Below, piece by piece: positions 1 to 7,756 of a stretch of 64,000 bases of DNA (position 1 is its first letter; each line of letters starts with the position of its first letter). The translations under genes were made by a program, and so were the position numbers. The notes beneath the pieces were generated by a model, which ran no database searches, was not told the DNA's origin, and saw only the letters and a program-made list of their open reading frames with translations. This DNA is from an uncultured cyanobacterium (GTDB lineage Bacteria > Cyanobacteriota > Cyanobacteriia > PCC-6307 > Cyanobiaceae), in NCBI GenBank assembly GCA_903917565.1, contig CAIXBB010000018.1, forward strand, positions 1-64,000. Direction: 5' to 3'.

Positions 1-140
1 AACTGATCGGCACCACCCGGGTCACCACCACCCGCCTGATCTCCCGCATCCGGGCCGCCGAACTGCTGCAGGTCCCCAGCGGTGAAACCGGCCTGCGGCT
101 GGCCCCGGCCCTGGTCGATGGCGCTCCCCTGGCCGCTTGA
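1..140 (+). CDS. C-terminal fragment of a CRP/FNR-family transcription regulator (truncated by window edge)
   Basis: Only the last 45 residues are inside the window (frame beginning at base 3, stop TGA at 138-140). The segment IGTTRVTTTRLISRIR closely resembles the recognition helix of the cyanobacterial CRP/NtcA winged-helix domain, where the pattern IGSTRVTVTRLL is typical, and the rest resembles a C-terminal wing. The protein would bind DNA as a dimer and respond to a small effector through an N-terminal domain that lies outside the window. It is probably not NtcA itself, because the tail (GLRLAPALVDGAPLAA) is unlike NtcA. The assignment rests on this short motif only. Confidence 0.6.
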   Translation, partial: LIGTTRVTTTRLISRIRAAELLQVPSGETGLRLAPALVDGAPLAA

Positions 141-146
141 ACCGTG

Positions 147-419
147 ATGGCGACCACCACCTTGACCTCCGAAAGCCTGATCGGCAGCCTCTGCCGCGAA
201 ATGGCCGCCCTGCGCCAGAGCTGGCAGTTGCTGAACGGGCACCTGGGAGCCTGCGGCGACGCCCAGCTTCGCCAGCGCCTCCACCGGGAAGCAGCTCGCC
301 TGCAGCGGCGCCGGCTGGACATCCAGGGGCTGGCCCGCACCATGGCGCGCCTGCCGCTGCGCGATCCCCTCGGGGCGAGCTTCCTGCTGGAGCTTGCCGG
401 CAGGCCCCTGCCCAGCTGA
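147..419 (+). CDS. Small conserved hypothetical protein, 90 aa
   Basis: ATG at 147 is preceded by an in-frame GTG at 144. It starts 7 bases after the stop of the CRP-like gene, so co-transcription is likely. The product is Arg- and Leu-rich, predicted to be alpha-helical, without signal peptide or membrane segment (ALRQSWQLLNGHL, LRQRLHREAARLQRRRLD look like amphipathic helices). I do not recognise a family. It ends 26 bases before the stop of the convergent ferritin gene. Confidence 0.55.
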   Translation: MATTTLTSESLIGSLCREMAALRQSWQLLNGHLGACGDAQLRQRLHREAARLQRRRLDIQGLARTMARLPLRDPLGASFLLELAGRPLPS

Positions 420-445
420 AGGGCTGGGCACCGGCGCAGGACCGA

Positions 446-1024
446 TCAGGCCAGGGCGGCCGCCGGCTGCTGGGCCGCCGCCAGTTCCCCATCGATCAGC
501 AGCATGGACGCCGCCTCCAGACGGCCGAAGCGAACCCGACCCAGCAGGTGGGCGGCGTCGTTCTCGGCGGCGATCTGCCCCTGAATCAGCGGGTCGAGGA
601 AGACGGTGCTGCGGACGTCGCCGGTGCGCTCGGCCATCGAATAGAGGAGCTGCAAGGAGGTGGTGACGTCGGCCTCCAGCCGGAAGGCATCCGCCAGGAG
701 CGCCTCGGCATCGCTCCACTTCTGGCCAGGGGCCGGCAGGTCACTCAGATCCACCGTCTGACCGCGGGCGATCAGGTAGTCGGCCACCTGACCGGCATGG
801 TGCTGCTCACCGCGGGACTCCTGCAAGAGGTAGGCGGCGAATCCCCGCAGTTCCCGCTCGGCGAACCAGAGGGCCATGGCCCAGTAGGCGGCGCTGGCCT
901 TGCGCTCCAGCCCCAGATGCTCCTGCAGGCCCTCCAGCAGCCCGGCGTCCATGGGCTGGGCCATGGCCCTGCCGGCGGGACCGGTGGCGACGGCGATCTT
1001 GGGCAGGGAGGTGGAGGAGGTCAT
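446..1024 (-). CDS. Ferritin, Synechococcus (SynFtn) type
   Basis: This 192-aa protein is a non-heme ferritin that oxidises Fe(II) and stores ferric mineral in a 24-subunit shell in the cytoplasm. Ferroxidase ligands are visible: E40 in LERKASAAY, E69 and E73 with H76 in QESRGEQHHA, and E117 in RLEADVTTS. The C-terminal DVRSTVFLDPLI and HLLGRVRF segments match the marine Synechococcus ferritin family. I chose ATG 1024, where the family N-terminus (a short tail, then GPAGRAMA) fits. An in-frame ATG at 1084 would add 20 unconserved residues. The gene is divergent from the membrane protein at 1153. Iron-responsive control is expected but no Fur box was identified. Confidence 0.9.
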   Translation of the reverse strand: MTSSTSLPKIAVATGPAGRAMAQPMDAGLLEGLQEHLGLERKASAAYWAMALWFAERELRGFAAYLLQESRGEQHHAGQVADYLIARGQTVDLSDLPAPGQKWSDAEALLADAFRLEADVTTSLQLLYSMAERTGDVRSTVFLDPLIQGQIAAENDAAHLLGRVRFGRLEAASMLLIDGELAAAQQPAAALA

Positions 1025-1152
1025 GAAGAACGGCCGGGGGAGAAAGGTCCATTCACCGCCTCCATAATGTAAGGAACTCGGCAACGAACCGACCCTTTCC
1101 GGTACCGGGGGTGGAGCAGCGGCCCAGACTTGAAGAACCCTGCAGCGTCTCC

Positions 1153-1590
1153 ATGGCAGGAGCCATCGACCATGCCCTGCGTCTGCTCAGCCTCTGGATC
1201 GCCTGGCTGCTGGCCATGCTGTTCCACGTCAATCTCGGGCTGATGCCCCTGTTCCACGGGATCTCTCCGGAAATCGACAGCCACGTGGAGGCCGCCCAGT
1301 TGCCACTGCTGTTCGGGGCGATGTTGGCCTATTTCCTTCTGCCTCTGGCGGCGTTCGTGCTGATCGCCTACGCCGCCAGCGATCCGTCTCACCCGCGTCG
1401 CTGGCGACGCTGGCGCCTCTGCCACCTCTGGCTCAGCGTCGTGTACACCCTGACCAACATCGCCCATCTGGCCGCCGACGCCCTGGTGCCCGACGCCCGG
1501 ATCGATCAGATCGTTCTGATGCTGGCCATGGTGGTGATCGGCCTGCTGATCAACCGTGAGGGCTGGCTCTGGTGGCGTGTCATCCCGTAG
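1153..1590 (+). CDS. Conserved cyanobacterial integral membrane protein, four helices
   Basis: The 145-aa product has about four hydrophobic segments, roughly at residues 8-30, 48-75, 98-118 and 121-137 (for example LSLWIAWLLAMLFHVNLGLM and IDQIVLMLAMVVIGLLI). A basic loop PRRWRRWRLC separates the two halves and is probably cytoplasmic. I do not recognise a functional family. ATG 1153 was chosen over the upstream in-frame GTG at 1111 because the extension (EQRPRLEEPCSVS) looks non-coding. The 3' end overlaps the convergent HDAC-like gene by 11 bases. Confidence 0.7.
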   Translation: MAGAIDHALRLLSLWIAWLLAMLFHVNLGLMPLFHGISPEIDSHVEAAQLPLLFGAMLAYFLLPLAAFVLIAYAASDPSHPRRWRRWRLCHLWLSVVYTLTNIAHLAADALVPDARIDQIVLMLAMVVIGLLINREGWLWWRVIP

Positions 1591-2590
1591 CGCCAAACCC
1601 CAGCAGCGTGGCCACGTGGGCAGCGCTGGCCGACGCCAGACCCTCCAGGTCGTAGCCGCCCTCCAGGGCGGACACCAGTCGCCCCTGCGCCTGCTCCGCG
1701 GCGATGTCGAGCATCACCCGGGTAAGGGCGGCGAAATCCCTATCCTCCAGCCGGAAATCTCCCAGCGGATCTCCCCTCCTGGAGTCGAAGCCTGCCGAGA
1801 TCAGTACGAACTCCGGGGAGAAGGCCTCGGCCAGGGGCAGGAGTTCCTCCCGCCAGGCGGCCAGCAACTGGTGCCCCGTGGTGCCGGCCGGCAGGGGACA
1901 GTTGCAGGTGTAGCCCGCTCCTGGCCCCTCACCCCGCTCCAACCGGGTGCCGGACCCCGGGTAGAAGGGGGCCTGATGGCTGCTGAAGAAGAGCACCGAG
2001 GGATCTCGCCAGAAGATGTCCTGGGTGCCATTGCCATGGTGCACGTCCCAGTCGACGATCAGGATCCGCTCCAGCCCATGCGCCGCCTGCAGGTGGCGGG
2101 CGGCAATGGCCACGTTGTTGTAGATGCAGAAGCCCATGCCCCGGGTGGCGCTGGCGTGGTGCCCCGGGGGCCTGACGACCGCGAAGGCCTGGCGCACCCG
2201 CTGTTCCATGACGGCGTCCACCGCCGCCAGGACGCCTCCAGCGGCCAGCCGTGCGGTGCGCTCGGAGTGGGGGCTGATGGCCGTGTCGCCGGTGGAGAGC
2301 TGGTCACGGCCCGCCAGGATGTCTTCCTGAACCCGGCGCAGATACTGCGGGGTGTGGCAGCGGAGTAGTTCCCGCTCCGTGGCCGGGCGAGGAGGAATCA
2401 GCAGACAGCGGCTCAGAAGCCCGGCGCGCTCCAGACCCTGCATCACGGCGTCAACCCGTGCAGGGCATTCCGGGTGCCAGGCTCCGGTGATGTGCTCCCG
2501 GTAGGCGGCGCTGCAGACAATGCCGGTGGCGGGGCGTGGGTTGGGCGGGGCTGACTGCGGTGGCGCAGCCTTCAGCGGAGCAGCAGGCAC
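1580..2590 (-). CDS. Histone-deacetylase-family amidohydrolase
   Basis: This is a Zn-dependent deacetylase of the HDAC/acetoin-utilisation/acetylpolyamine amidohydrolase superfamily. With the proposed start it is 336 aa. Visible hallmarks are VVRPPGHHA (catalytic His-His pair near residues 144-145), DWDVHHGNGTQD (metal-binding Asp and His near 182-184), ISAGFDSRRGDP (third metal ligand Asp) and the C-terminal ALEGGYDLEGLA. The substrate is not evident; acetyl-lysine proteins or acetylated polyamines are family options. There is no ATG close to the conserved N-terminus. A GTG at 2590 overlaps the end of the upstream DUF1830 gene by 19 bases and gives a sensible length, which suggests translational coupling. 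An in-frame ATG at 2647 is possible. Confidence 0.88.
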   Translation of the reverse strand: MPAAPLKAAPPQSAPPNPRPATGIVCSAAYREHITGAWHPECPARVDAVMQGLERAGLLSRCLLIPPRPATERELLRCHTPQYLRRVQEDILAGRDQLSTGDTAISPHSERTARLAAGGVLAAVDAVMEQRVRQAFAVVRPPGHHASATRGMGFCIYNNVAIAARHLQAAHGLERILIVDWDVHHGNGTQDIFWRDPSVLFFSSHQAPFYPGSGTRLERGEGPGAGYTCNCPLPAGTTGHQLLAAWREELLPLAEAFSPEFVLISAGFDSRRGDPLGDFRLEDRDFAALTRVMLDIAAEQAQGRLVSALEGGYDLEGLASASAAHVATLLGFGATG

Positions 2591-2889
2591 ACCGAACTGG
2601 CATTCCCCCTGACCCCCACCGCTCGGCTCGGGACCTGGGGCAACCATTCCGGACGGGGCGACACCCCACTCTGCTCCATGGCCATGGCCTCGGCGGACAG
2701 TTGCTCGGTGAGCACGACACCCGCCGAATCCCTGGCCCAGACCTCCACGTCGCTGGCCGGGGGACAATGGAAGGTGAGAACCTCAAACGGGAAAACAACC
2801 CTTTCCAGAAAGAAATCTCCCGGCCCACAGCAGCGGATGATCTGCATGCGTTCCGAACAGTTGCGGTAGCTACAAAGTAAAGCGTCCAT
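2572..2889 (-). CDS. DUF1830 family protein
   Basis: This 105-aa protein begins MDALLCSYRNCSERMQIIRC and continues with FFLERVVFPFEVLTF. That is the signature of DUF1830, a small cyanobacterial family whose usual core is a Cys/Tyr-Asn start, an isoleucine-rich strand and a W/F-FERVVFPG block. The function of the family is unknown. ATG 2889 was preferred over 2910 because it matches the family N-terminus. It runs into the HDAC-like gene with a 19-base overlap, so the two are probably co-transcribed. Confidence 0.8.
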   Translation of the reverse strand: MDALLCSYRNCSERMQIIRCCGPGDFFLERVVFPFEVLTFHCPPASDVEVWARDSAGVVLTEQLSAEAMAMEQSGVSPRPEWLPQVPSRAVGVRGNASSVCLLLR

Positions 2890-2997
2890 GGCACCCTCCA
2901 TCCCATCCATGACATCAAGGCATGGGCGGGGGAAGGTTGTCAGTCACCGATGCGACGAAGGCTCGGCGATGAGTGTTTGTACTGTTCTGGAAACCGC

Positions 2998-3300
2998 TCA
3001 GCTGCGCCTGAGGAAGCTTGGCGCTCCGGAGAACCAGTCGCCCAGATCGTCCCGGCTGGGATCGAATCCTTTGGAGTCAGAGGGTTCCCCCAGATCCAGC
3101 TGCGCCATGAAGTGTTCAAGGTCGGATTCGGGTTCCCCACGCCGCTGCTCGCGCTGCGCCCCCCGCAACCAGCTCCAGACACTGGCGTCGCGGTCGGCGA
3201 ACTTCTGAACATAGATCCGCTCGCGTAGTGTGACAGGCTGGGAATCGGCGATTCTGCCGATGATGTCCTGCAGCCGCAGACGGGTGTTGGGTGTAAGCAT
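2998..3300 (-). CDS. Conserved cyanobacterial hypothetical protein, 100 aa
   Basis: The soluble product has a conserved-looking N-terminal helix pair (LRLQDIIGRIADSQPVTLRERIYVQKFADRDASVWSW, split here by eye) and an acidic C-terminal tail. ATG 3300 was chosen; another in-frame ATG lies at 3309. There is no signal peptide and no membrane segment. I cannot name the family. It stands alone, 108 bases downstream (in minus orientation) of no other minus gene and divergent from the DCC protein at 3453. Confidence 0.6.
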   Translation of the reverse strand: MLTPNTRLRLQDIIGRIADSQPVTLRERIYVQKFADRDASVWSWLRGAQREQRRGEPESDLEHFMAQLDLGEPSDSKGFDPSRDDLGDWFSGAPSFLRRS

Positions 3301-3452
3301 TGTTTCCATGATCCATTGGCAAAAGATCTAGCGGTTCTCAGGATTCCAATGGTGCCGAGGATCACAGAATCGCCCCCCCGCTCAGGACTTGCCGAAAGGC
3401 GCCCACGGGGTCCCGTACGCCGTTGCACGTTCGCCGGCAGCAGAATCAAACC

Positions 3453-3926
3453 ATGGCTCAACGCTCCCGAATCCCAGGCGTTCGTCCCGTGCCCACCCCT
3501 TCTGCACTGAGCGGGCCCTCCGCCCAATCGGTCGATCCCGACCACCCACCCCTGCTGTTGCTCGTCTACGACGGCGGCTGCCCGTTCTGTCGCCATTTCG
3601 CCCTGAGCAGCGAATTGCGCGGTGGGATTCCGGACCTGCACATCGTCGATGGGCGGGCCGACACGCGCCTGCGCCGTGATCTGCGGGAGCGGGGCCTGGC
3701 GCTGGCGGAAGGGGCGGTGCTGCTCCAGGGGGACAGGGCCTGGCACGGTGCCGAGGCGGTGCAGCACCTCTGTGGTCTGATGCTCCCCAGTGATCCGCTG
3801 CTGCGGTTGCTGGTTCCGCTGTTCAACGGGGCGTCCCGCAGCGCCCGGCTCTATCCCCTGTTGCTCGGGGCCAGGCGCCTGGCCCTGGCCCTGAAGGGAT
3901 TGCCGTTGGACCCTGACAGGCCCTGA
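3453..3926 (+). CDS. DCC/DUF393-family thiol-disulfide oxidoreductase-like protein
   Basis: The 157-aa protein carries the family-defining motif YDGGCPFC (cysteines at about residues 43 and 46), which is the DxxCPxC motif of DUF393 thioredoxin-fold proteins. Later it has the typical RDRAWHGAEAVQ-like block (GDRAWHGAEAVQHLCG) and a hydrophobic C-terminus. It probably performs thiol-disulfide chemistry in the cytoplasm. The substrate is unknown. ATG 3453 leaves a 30-residue Pro/Ser-rich leader, and translation could also start nearer the domain. Confidence 0.85.
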   Translation: MAQRSRIPGVRPVPTPSALSGPSAQSVDPDHPPLLLLVYDGGCPFCRHFALSSELRGGIPDLHIVDGRADTRLRRDLRERGLALAEGAVLLQGDRAWHGAEAVQHLCGLMLPSDPLLRLLVPLFNGASRSARLYPLLLGARRLALALKGLPLDPDRP

Positions 3927-3960
3927 ACGACGAAGTTCCGGCGGGGGCATGCACGGTGGC

Positions 3961-4644
3961 TCAGGGGAGTGGCGGCAAGGGGGGCCGTCCTGCCACCGCG
4001 GGGCCGATGCCGATCGGCTGGAGCAGGGGGGAGGGATCCACCGCCACCAGTCGCCCCTGGCGCACCTGGCGCCATTCGAAGTGCAGGTGGGCGGTGCTGG
4101 CAGATCCGCTGCTGCCCACCCGACCGAGGATCTGCCCCGCCGCCAGGCTCTCCCCCGGCAAGACCGCCACATCCAGCAGGTGGGCATACAGACTCTGCCA
4201 GCCCAGACCATGGTCGACCACCACGGTCAGGCCATAGCCACCCACTTCATCCACCAGGCGCACGGTGCCGGGCAGCACGGAGTACACGGGCGTGCCTTCC
4301 GGGACGATCAGATCAAGGCCGGTGTGCATCCGCCAGGCCTTGCGGGAGTCGGCCAGCCGCCACCCAAAGGTGGCCAGTTCCGTGGGCCGCTGACCCAGGG
4401 GATAACCCAGGGCTCCGGCCTGCAGGGCGGGTGCCGCCCCGGCTGCGGCAGGCCGGTAGCGAGCGCGCAGCGACTCCGGCAAGCGTTCGTTCTGTCCCAG
4501 ATCACCCACCGGCACCTCCAGGGGAACCTCCGACGGCCGGGGCGGGAGTTCGCCCATGGCCAGCAGGGGCAGCGGCATCAGCGACAGCGGCACCAGCCAT
4601 GGCAGCGCCAGCAGTTTCAGGGACCATCGGAACCGGGAGGCCAT
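3961..4644 (-). CDS. Exported M23-family metallopeptidase (LytM domain)
   Basis: The 227-aa protein starts with a signal peptide or membrane anchor (MASRFRWSLKLLALPWLVP, then a hydrophobic core). It carries a complete LytM Zn-peptidase core: HTGLDL (H and D ligands), LYAHL and the terminal HLHFEW. The family cleaves peptide cross-links in peptidoglycan, so a periplasmic role in cell-wall remodelling or division is expected. The stretch between signal and catalytic domain is Pro/Arg-rich. ATG 4644 gives the signal peptide directly. It lies 86 bases after the upstream minus-strand gene at 4731. Confidence 0.9.
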   Translation of the reverse strand: MASRFRWSLKLLALPWLVPLSLMPLPLLAMGELPPRPSEVPLEVPVGDLGQNERLPESLRARYRPAAAGAAPALQAGALGYPLGQRPTELATFGWRLADSRKAWRMHTGLDLIVPEGTPVYSVLPGTVRLVDEVGGYGLTVVVDHGLGWQSLYAHLLDVAVLPGESLAAGQILGRVGSSGSASTAHLHFEWRQVRQGRLVAVDPSPLLQPIGIGPAVAGRPPLPPLP

Positions 4645-4730
4645 CCGCCTGCTGCAAGGGGCCGAGCAGTCCTTGGTAACGCCCCCGGGCGCCCCTGCCA
4701 AGGCGCCGCCGCCTGGGCGGGAAGGGCAAC

Positions 4731-5438
4731 TCAGGGCCCGGGGGGATTCGCCTGGCTTTCCGGCAGGATCACCATGGCGCCGGCGATGGCGGTGTCCATC
4801 ACGATGCGCAGGGCCAGACAGGGATCGATCACCTCCCGGCCCATGGTGATGGCCTGCTGGGCCAGCAGGCCGAACAAGACCGGCCATTCCGCCGAGTCCG
4901 GGCAGAACCGCTGCACCAATGGCAACAGGGCCGGCCAGAGGCTCGGCAGCGACTGCAGGGAGTCCGGCGAAGGCTGGTGCCGGGAGGGCACCTGCGGCAC
5001 ACCGAAGGCCTCCTGGCCCAGGCTGTCCAACCCATGACGCCACAGCACAATGGGATCAGGCAGAACCGTGCAACCCACCTGCTGGGCGGCGGCGGCGGCC
5101 AGGCCCCAGGTGGAGTAGCGATCATTGAACAGCCCCTGGGCCAGGCCTTCGCCGACCAGATAGGCCGACCCGTTCTGGGTGGCCACGACGTGCAGTCCCT
5201 CGGGCTCCGTCTGGCCGGCCGCCAGGGCGCTCGCCCTCAGGCGGGCCTGCCAGGCGTGGCCCGCCAGGGCGCCACACACCGCCAGAAGTGACTCGACGTG
5301 CACGCCCCTGTCCGTGGCCATGGCCTGCAGCAGCCGGCGACTGACTTCTTCGGCGCCGATCTTGGCGCCCACCAGGGGGTCCTGGGCCCGGCGGGCGGCG
5401 ATGGCCTCATCCAGGGAATCACGGGAGGGGGAGGTCAT
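4731..5438 (-). CDS. Conserved cyanobacterial hypothetical protein, 235 aa
   Basis: A soluble protein without signal peptide. The N-terminal half has a helical, conserved-looking pattern (EEVSRRLLQAMATDRGVHVE, then LLAVCGALAGHAWQAR). The middle has NGSAYLVGEGLAQGLF and the C-terminus AIAGAMVILPESQANPP. The ATG at 5438 follows the end of the RDD gene by 47 bases, and the genes are likely co-transcribed. I do not recognise the family and give no function. Confidence 0.65.
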   Translation of the reverse strand: MTSPSRDSLDEAIAARRAQDPLVGAKIGAEEVSRRLLQAMATDRGVHVESLLAVCGALAGHAWQARLRASALAAGQTEPEGLHVVATQNGSAYLVGEGLAQGLFNDRYSTWGLAAAAAQQVGCTVLPDPIVLWRHGLDSLGQEAFGVPQVPSRHQPSPDSLQSLPSLWPALLPLVQRFCPDSAEWPVLFGLLAQQAITMGREVIDPCLALRIVMDTAIAGAMVILPESQANPPGP

Positions 5439-5485
5439 GGCCAGTGGCGGGGAGAGTCTGCGGATCCAGCACCAGCATTCCCGGC

Positions 5486-5944
5486 CTACGTCCTGGACGC
5501 GGTGATCGGGGATTCCCTGCTGGGGAGGGGATGGATCACCACCGTGCCGGCGAGCTTGTCGTGCCAACCCTGGCAACGGGGATCCCAGAGCACCCAGAAA
5601 AAACCCAGCAGCAGAGGCACGCTGGACAGGACATAACCGACGTAGCGCAGACACCACTGGCGCAGGCAAGGTTCACCACCGGAGTGGGCATCCACGATCC
5701 GAAGCCGCAACAACAACTTGCCGGGGGTGCCCTGCTTCCAGCTCCAGAAGAGAATCACCAGCAGGGCCGAGACCAACGTGCTCAGGACCAGAACCGCCGT
5801 CTCGCTGGGGACGATGAACATCAGCAGCGGCAATGGTGCCGTGATGAGCAACAGCAGCACCGAATCAATGAGTGAGGCCGCTGTGCGGACCCAGAATCCC
5901 GCGTAAGCCATGGCCGGGGCTGGGGGAGGAACAGGGCTGGCCAT
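5486..5944 (-). CDS. RDD-family membrane protein
   Basis: The 152-aa protein carries the RDD signature: FWVRTAASLIDSVLLLLI near the N-terminus (Arg and Asp inside the first membrane helix), then two more hydrophobic segments, and GTPGKLLLRLRIVD, the conserved cytoplasmic GKxxxxLRV-type block. Functions of RDD proteins are mostly unknown; some act as ion antiporters. ATG 5944 was taken; ATG 5911 would also leave the domain intact. It is divergent from the small secreted protein at 6021. Confidence 0.85.
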   Translation of the reverse strand: MASPVPPPAPAMAYAGFWVRTAASLIDSVLLLLITAPLPLLMFIVPSETAVLVLSTLVSALLVILFWSWKQGTPGKLLLRLRIVDAHSGGEPCLRQWCLRYVGYVLSSVPLLLGFFWVLWDPRCQGWHDKLAGTVVIHPLPSRESPITASRT

Positions 5945-6020
5945 GGCTGCATCTTCGCGTGCCAACAGCGCCATCGGCCGCAGTGGTGTTAGGACAGTGC
6001 TGATTTGCTCTCGGTGGCCG

Positions 6021-6233
6021 ATGCGAGCCCTCTCCTTCTTTTTTGCTCTGATGGTGGGTCTGGTCCTGGCCTGCATCGCCCCGGCGATGGCTGGTGGCCG
6101 TGGTCAGGCACCCGAAGCGGTGATGGCTCCTGATGTTGCTGTGATCAGTACCGAATCCACCGATCTCCTGGCCTCAGATCTCTTCGCCGAACTGAACGTC
6201 GATAGGGCCCCCGGCCTCGACGCCTCGGCCTGA
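6021..6233 (+). CDS. Small exported protein, 70 aa
   Basis: The ORF begins with a textbook signal peptide (MRALSFFFALMVGLVLACIA, cleavage probably after PAMA at about residue 24). An acidic mature part of about 46 residues contains ESTDLLASDLFAELNVD. No domain is recognised. The gene is supported by the signal peptide and by its position between the divergent RDD gene and the J-like gene, but the short length keeps confidence moderate. Confidence 0.5.
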   Translation: MRALSFFFALMVGLVLACIAPAMAGGRGQAPEAVMAPDVAVISTESTDLLASDLFAELNVDRAPGLDASA

Positions 6234-6279
6234 GCAACGACAACCTACGAACGCATCGGCCGAGCTGGCACCTGAAACC

Positions 6280-6684
6280 ATGGCTCGCTCCCTGCTCAAC
6301 ACACGGGTTTCGCTTGTCTCTCTTCGCCCTGACCAGGCCAGCAGCCCCTCCAGCGAAGGGTCGCGCGAACCCCTAACCAAAGGCTTTGCCAAGTCCCGCT
6401 CCGGTGGTAAGGGCAAGCCTGCGGGAGGCAAGGGGCGGCGCAAGAAAGGAACAGGCCTCTCCGCCGCCGACCACGGTCCCCTCGGCCGCAGCCCCAGTCT
6501 TGAGGCTATCGAAGCCCGGTCCAGGCTTGGTTTGGCTTTGGCGGGTCGGCTGCGGGAAACGGACGTGACCCTGGCCTGGAAGCGGGCCGCTGCCGAGCAT
6601 CACCCCGACCGTGGCGGCCGCCACGACACCATGCAGGCCGTCAATGGGGCCAGGGACGTGTTGCTCGGAAGGGGCCTCGGCTGA
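6280..6684 (+). CDS. Stand-alone J-domain-like protein with HPD motif
   Basis: The 134-aa protein has a low-complexity, Lys/Arg/Gly-rich N-terminal half (residues about 30-60, including GGKGKPAGGKGRRKKG). A compact C-terminal domain follows, with LAWKRAAAEHHPDRGG and MQAVNGARDVLL. This matches helices II and III of a J domain, and the HPD tripeptide is what stimulates DnaK ATPase. The substrate-binding domains of classical DnaJ are absent. The basic tail could bind nucleic acid or ribosomes, which is inference. Confidence 0.75.
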   Translation: MARSLLNTRVSLVSLRPDQASSPSSEGSREPLTKGFAKSRSGGKGKPAGGKGRRKKGTGLSAADHGPLGRSPSLEAIEARSRLGLALAGRLRETDVTLAWKRAAAEHHPDRGGRHDTMQAVNGARDVLLGRGLG

Positions 6685-6722
6685 GCTCCTTACAGCAGAC
6701 CCGGCAGCACCAGCAGGGTGCT

Positions 6723-7667
6723 TCAGCCTCCGGGTGGGGCCGACGCGGGGAAGCGTTCCAGGTAGGTGGTGACAGCCAGGGGCGTGGGCTGGTTGTACCC
6801 CACCGGCAGCCAGAGGTCGCCGGCGGCGGAGGCGTAGTGGATCTCCCAGTGATAGAGGCCTGTGAACGCCTGGGGATCCACGCGGAGGAGCTCGGCGTAG
6901 TCCAGAACTCCCTGCACGTAGCGGTTGCTGTTGTTGTACCGCCATAGCCCCTTGCGGATGTCCTGCAGGCCGCCCCGACGCACGAGATAGCGGGCTGCCG
7001 CATGGATCGCATCCTCTGGATCGCGGATGTCCCCCTGACCGATGCCTCTTTGAGCCCAGGTGCTGGGCAGGAACTGCATGGGGCCCCTGGCGTCGGCGAC
7101 GGAAACCCCGTCGATGCGGCCCATGCCCGATTCCACCAGGTTCACCGCAGCCAGGACCTGCCAGGGGATGCCGGTGGCGGCGGACGCCTCGCGGTAGTAG
7201 CGCAGCAGGTCGGCGGCAGGCTCCGGTGGGATGATCCGCCAGGCTGGAACGAACGCCGAACGCGGCCCACCCCGGCGCATGGCCAGGAACTCCCGGCGGG
7301 CAGCCAGGTGACGGTCCAGGACCCCCTGCCAGCGGACGGGCAGGTCACCCCGAACCCGTACGGCGAGGGCCGGATCTGCGGCGAGCCGGCGATAGATCAC
7401 CTGTTGCCGATGGCCCATTTCGGGCAGCAGATCGACCGGCGTGGCAGCGGAGCGCAGGGCCGGCTCCAGGACAGCCAGCTGGGCGGCGATGGCCGCAGGA
7501 TCCCGCGGCAGGCGTGGATAGGAACGGGGCGCATCCGCTTGCGGCGGCGGCTGGGACGGGGCCACAGGGACGCTGGAATCCGGGGAGCGCGCCACCGTCA
7601 CGGTGGTCACCGCCACGGCGGCGGAGGCCAGCAGGAGGGCCAGCAGAATCGGGGTGACGACACGCAT
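6723..7667 (-). CDS. Exported lytic transglycosylase-like protein (SLT fold)
   Basis: The 314-aa product starts with a signal sequence (MRVVTPILLALLLASAAVAV). It contains a lysozyme-like/SLT domain in its second half: WQVLAAVNLVESGMGRIDG with the catalytic Glu in VES, DARGPMQFLPSTWAQ, and the ARYLVRRGGL and NNSNRYVQGVLDYAELL repeats. It resembles MltB-type enzymes that cleave glycan strands to anhydromuropeptides in the periplasm. ATG 7667 was chosen; ATG 7682 adds five residues. It follows amylosucrase on the same strand by 89 bases, but its function is unrelated to the sucrose genes. Confidence 0.85.
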   Translation of the reverse strand: MRVVTPILLALLLASAAVAVTTVTVARSPDSSVPVAPSQPPPQADAPRSYPRLPRDPAAIAAQLAVLEPALRSAATPVDLLPEMGHRQQVIYRRLAADPALAVRVRGDLPVRWQGVLDRHLAARREFLAMRRGGPRSAFVPAWRIIPPEPAADLLRYYREASAATGIPWQVLAAVNLVESGMGRIDGVSVADARGPMQFLPSTWAQRGIGQGDIRDPEDAIHAAARYLVRRGGLQDIRKGLWRYNNSNRYVQGVLDYAELLRVDPQAFTGLYHWEIHYASAAGDLWLPVGYNQPTPLAVTTYLERFPASAPPGG

Positions 7668-7756
7668 GGGAAGGGGAACCATGGACCGTGGGGAACGGGA
7701 ACGCATGGGGACAGGGAGCAGGATCCGGTGAGGTAGGAGCTGGAACCTCCAGGGCA

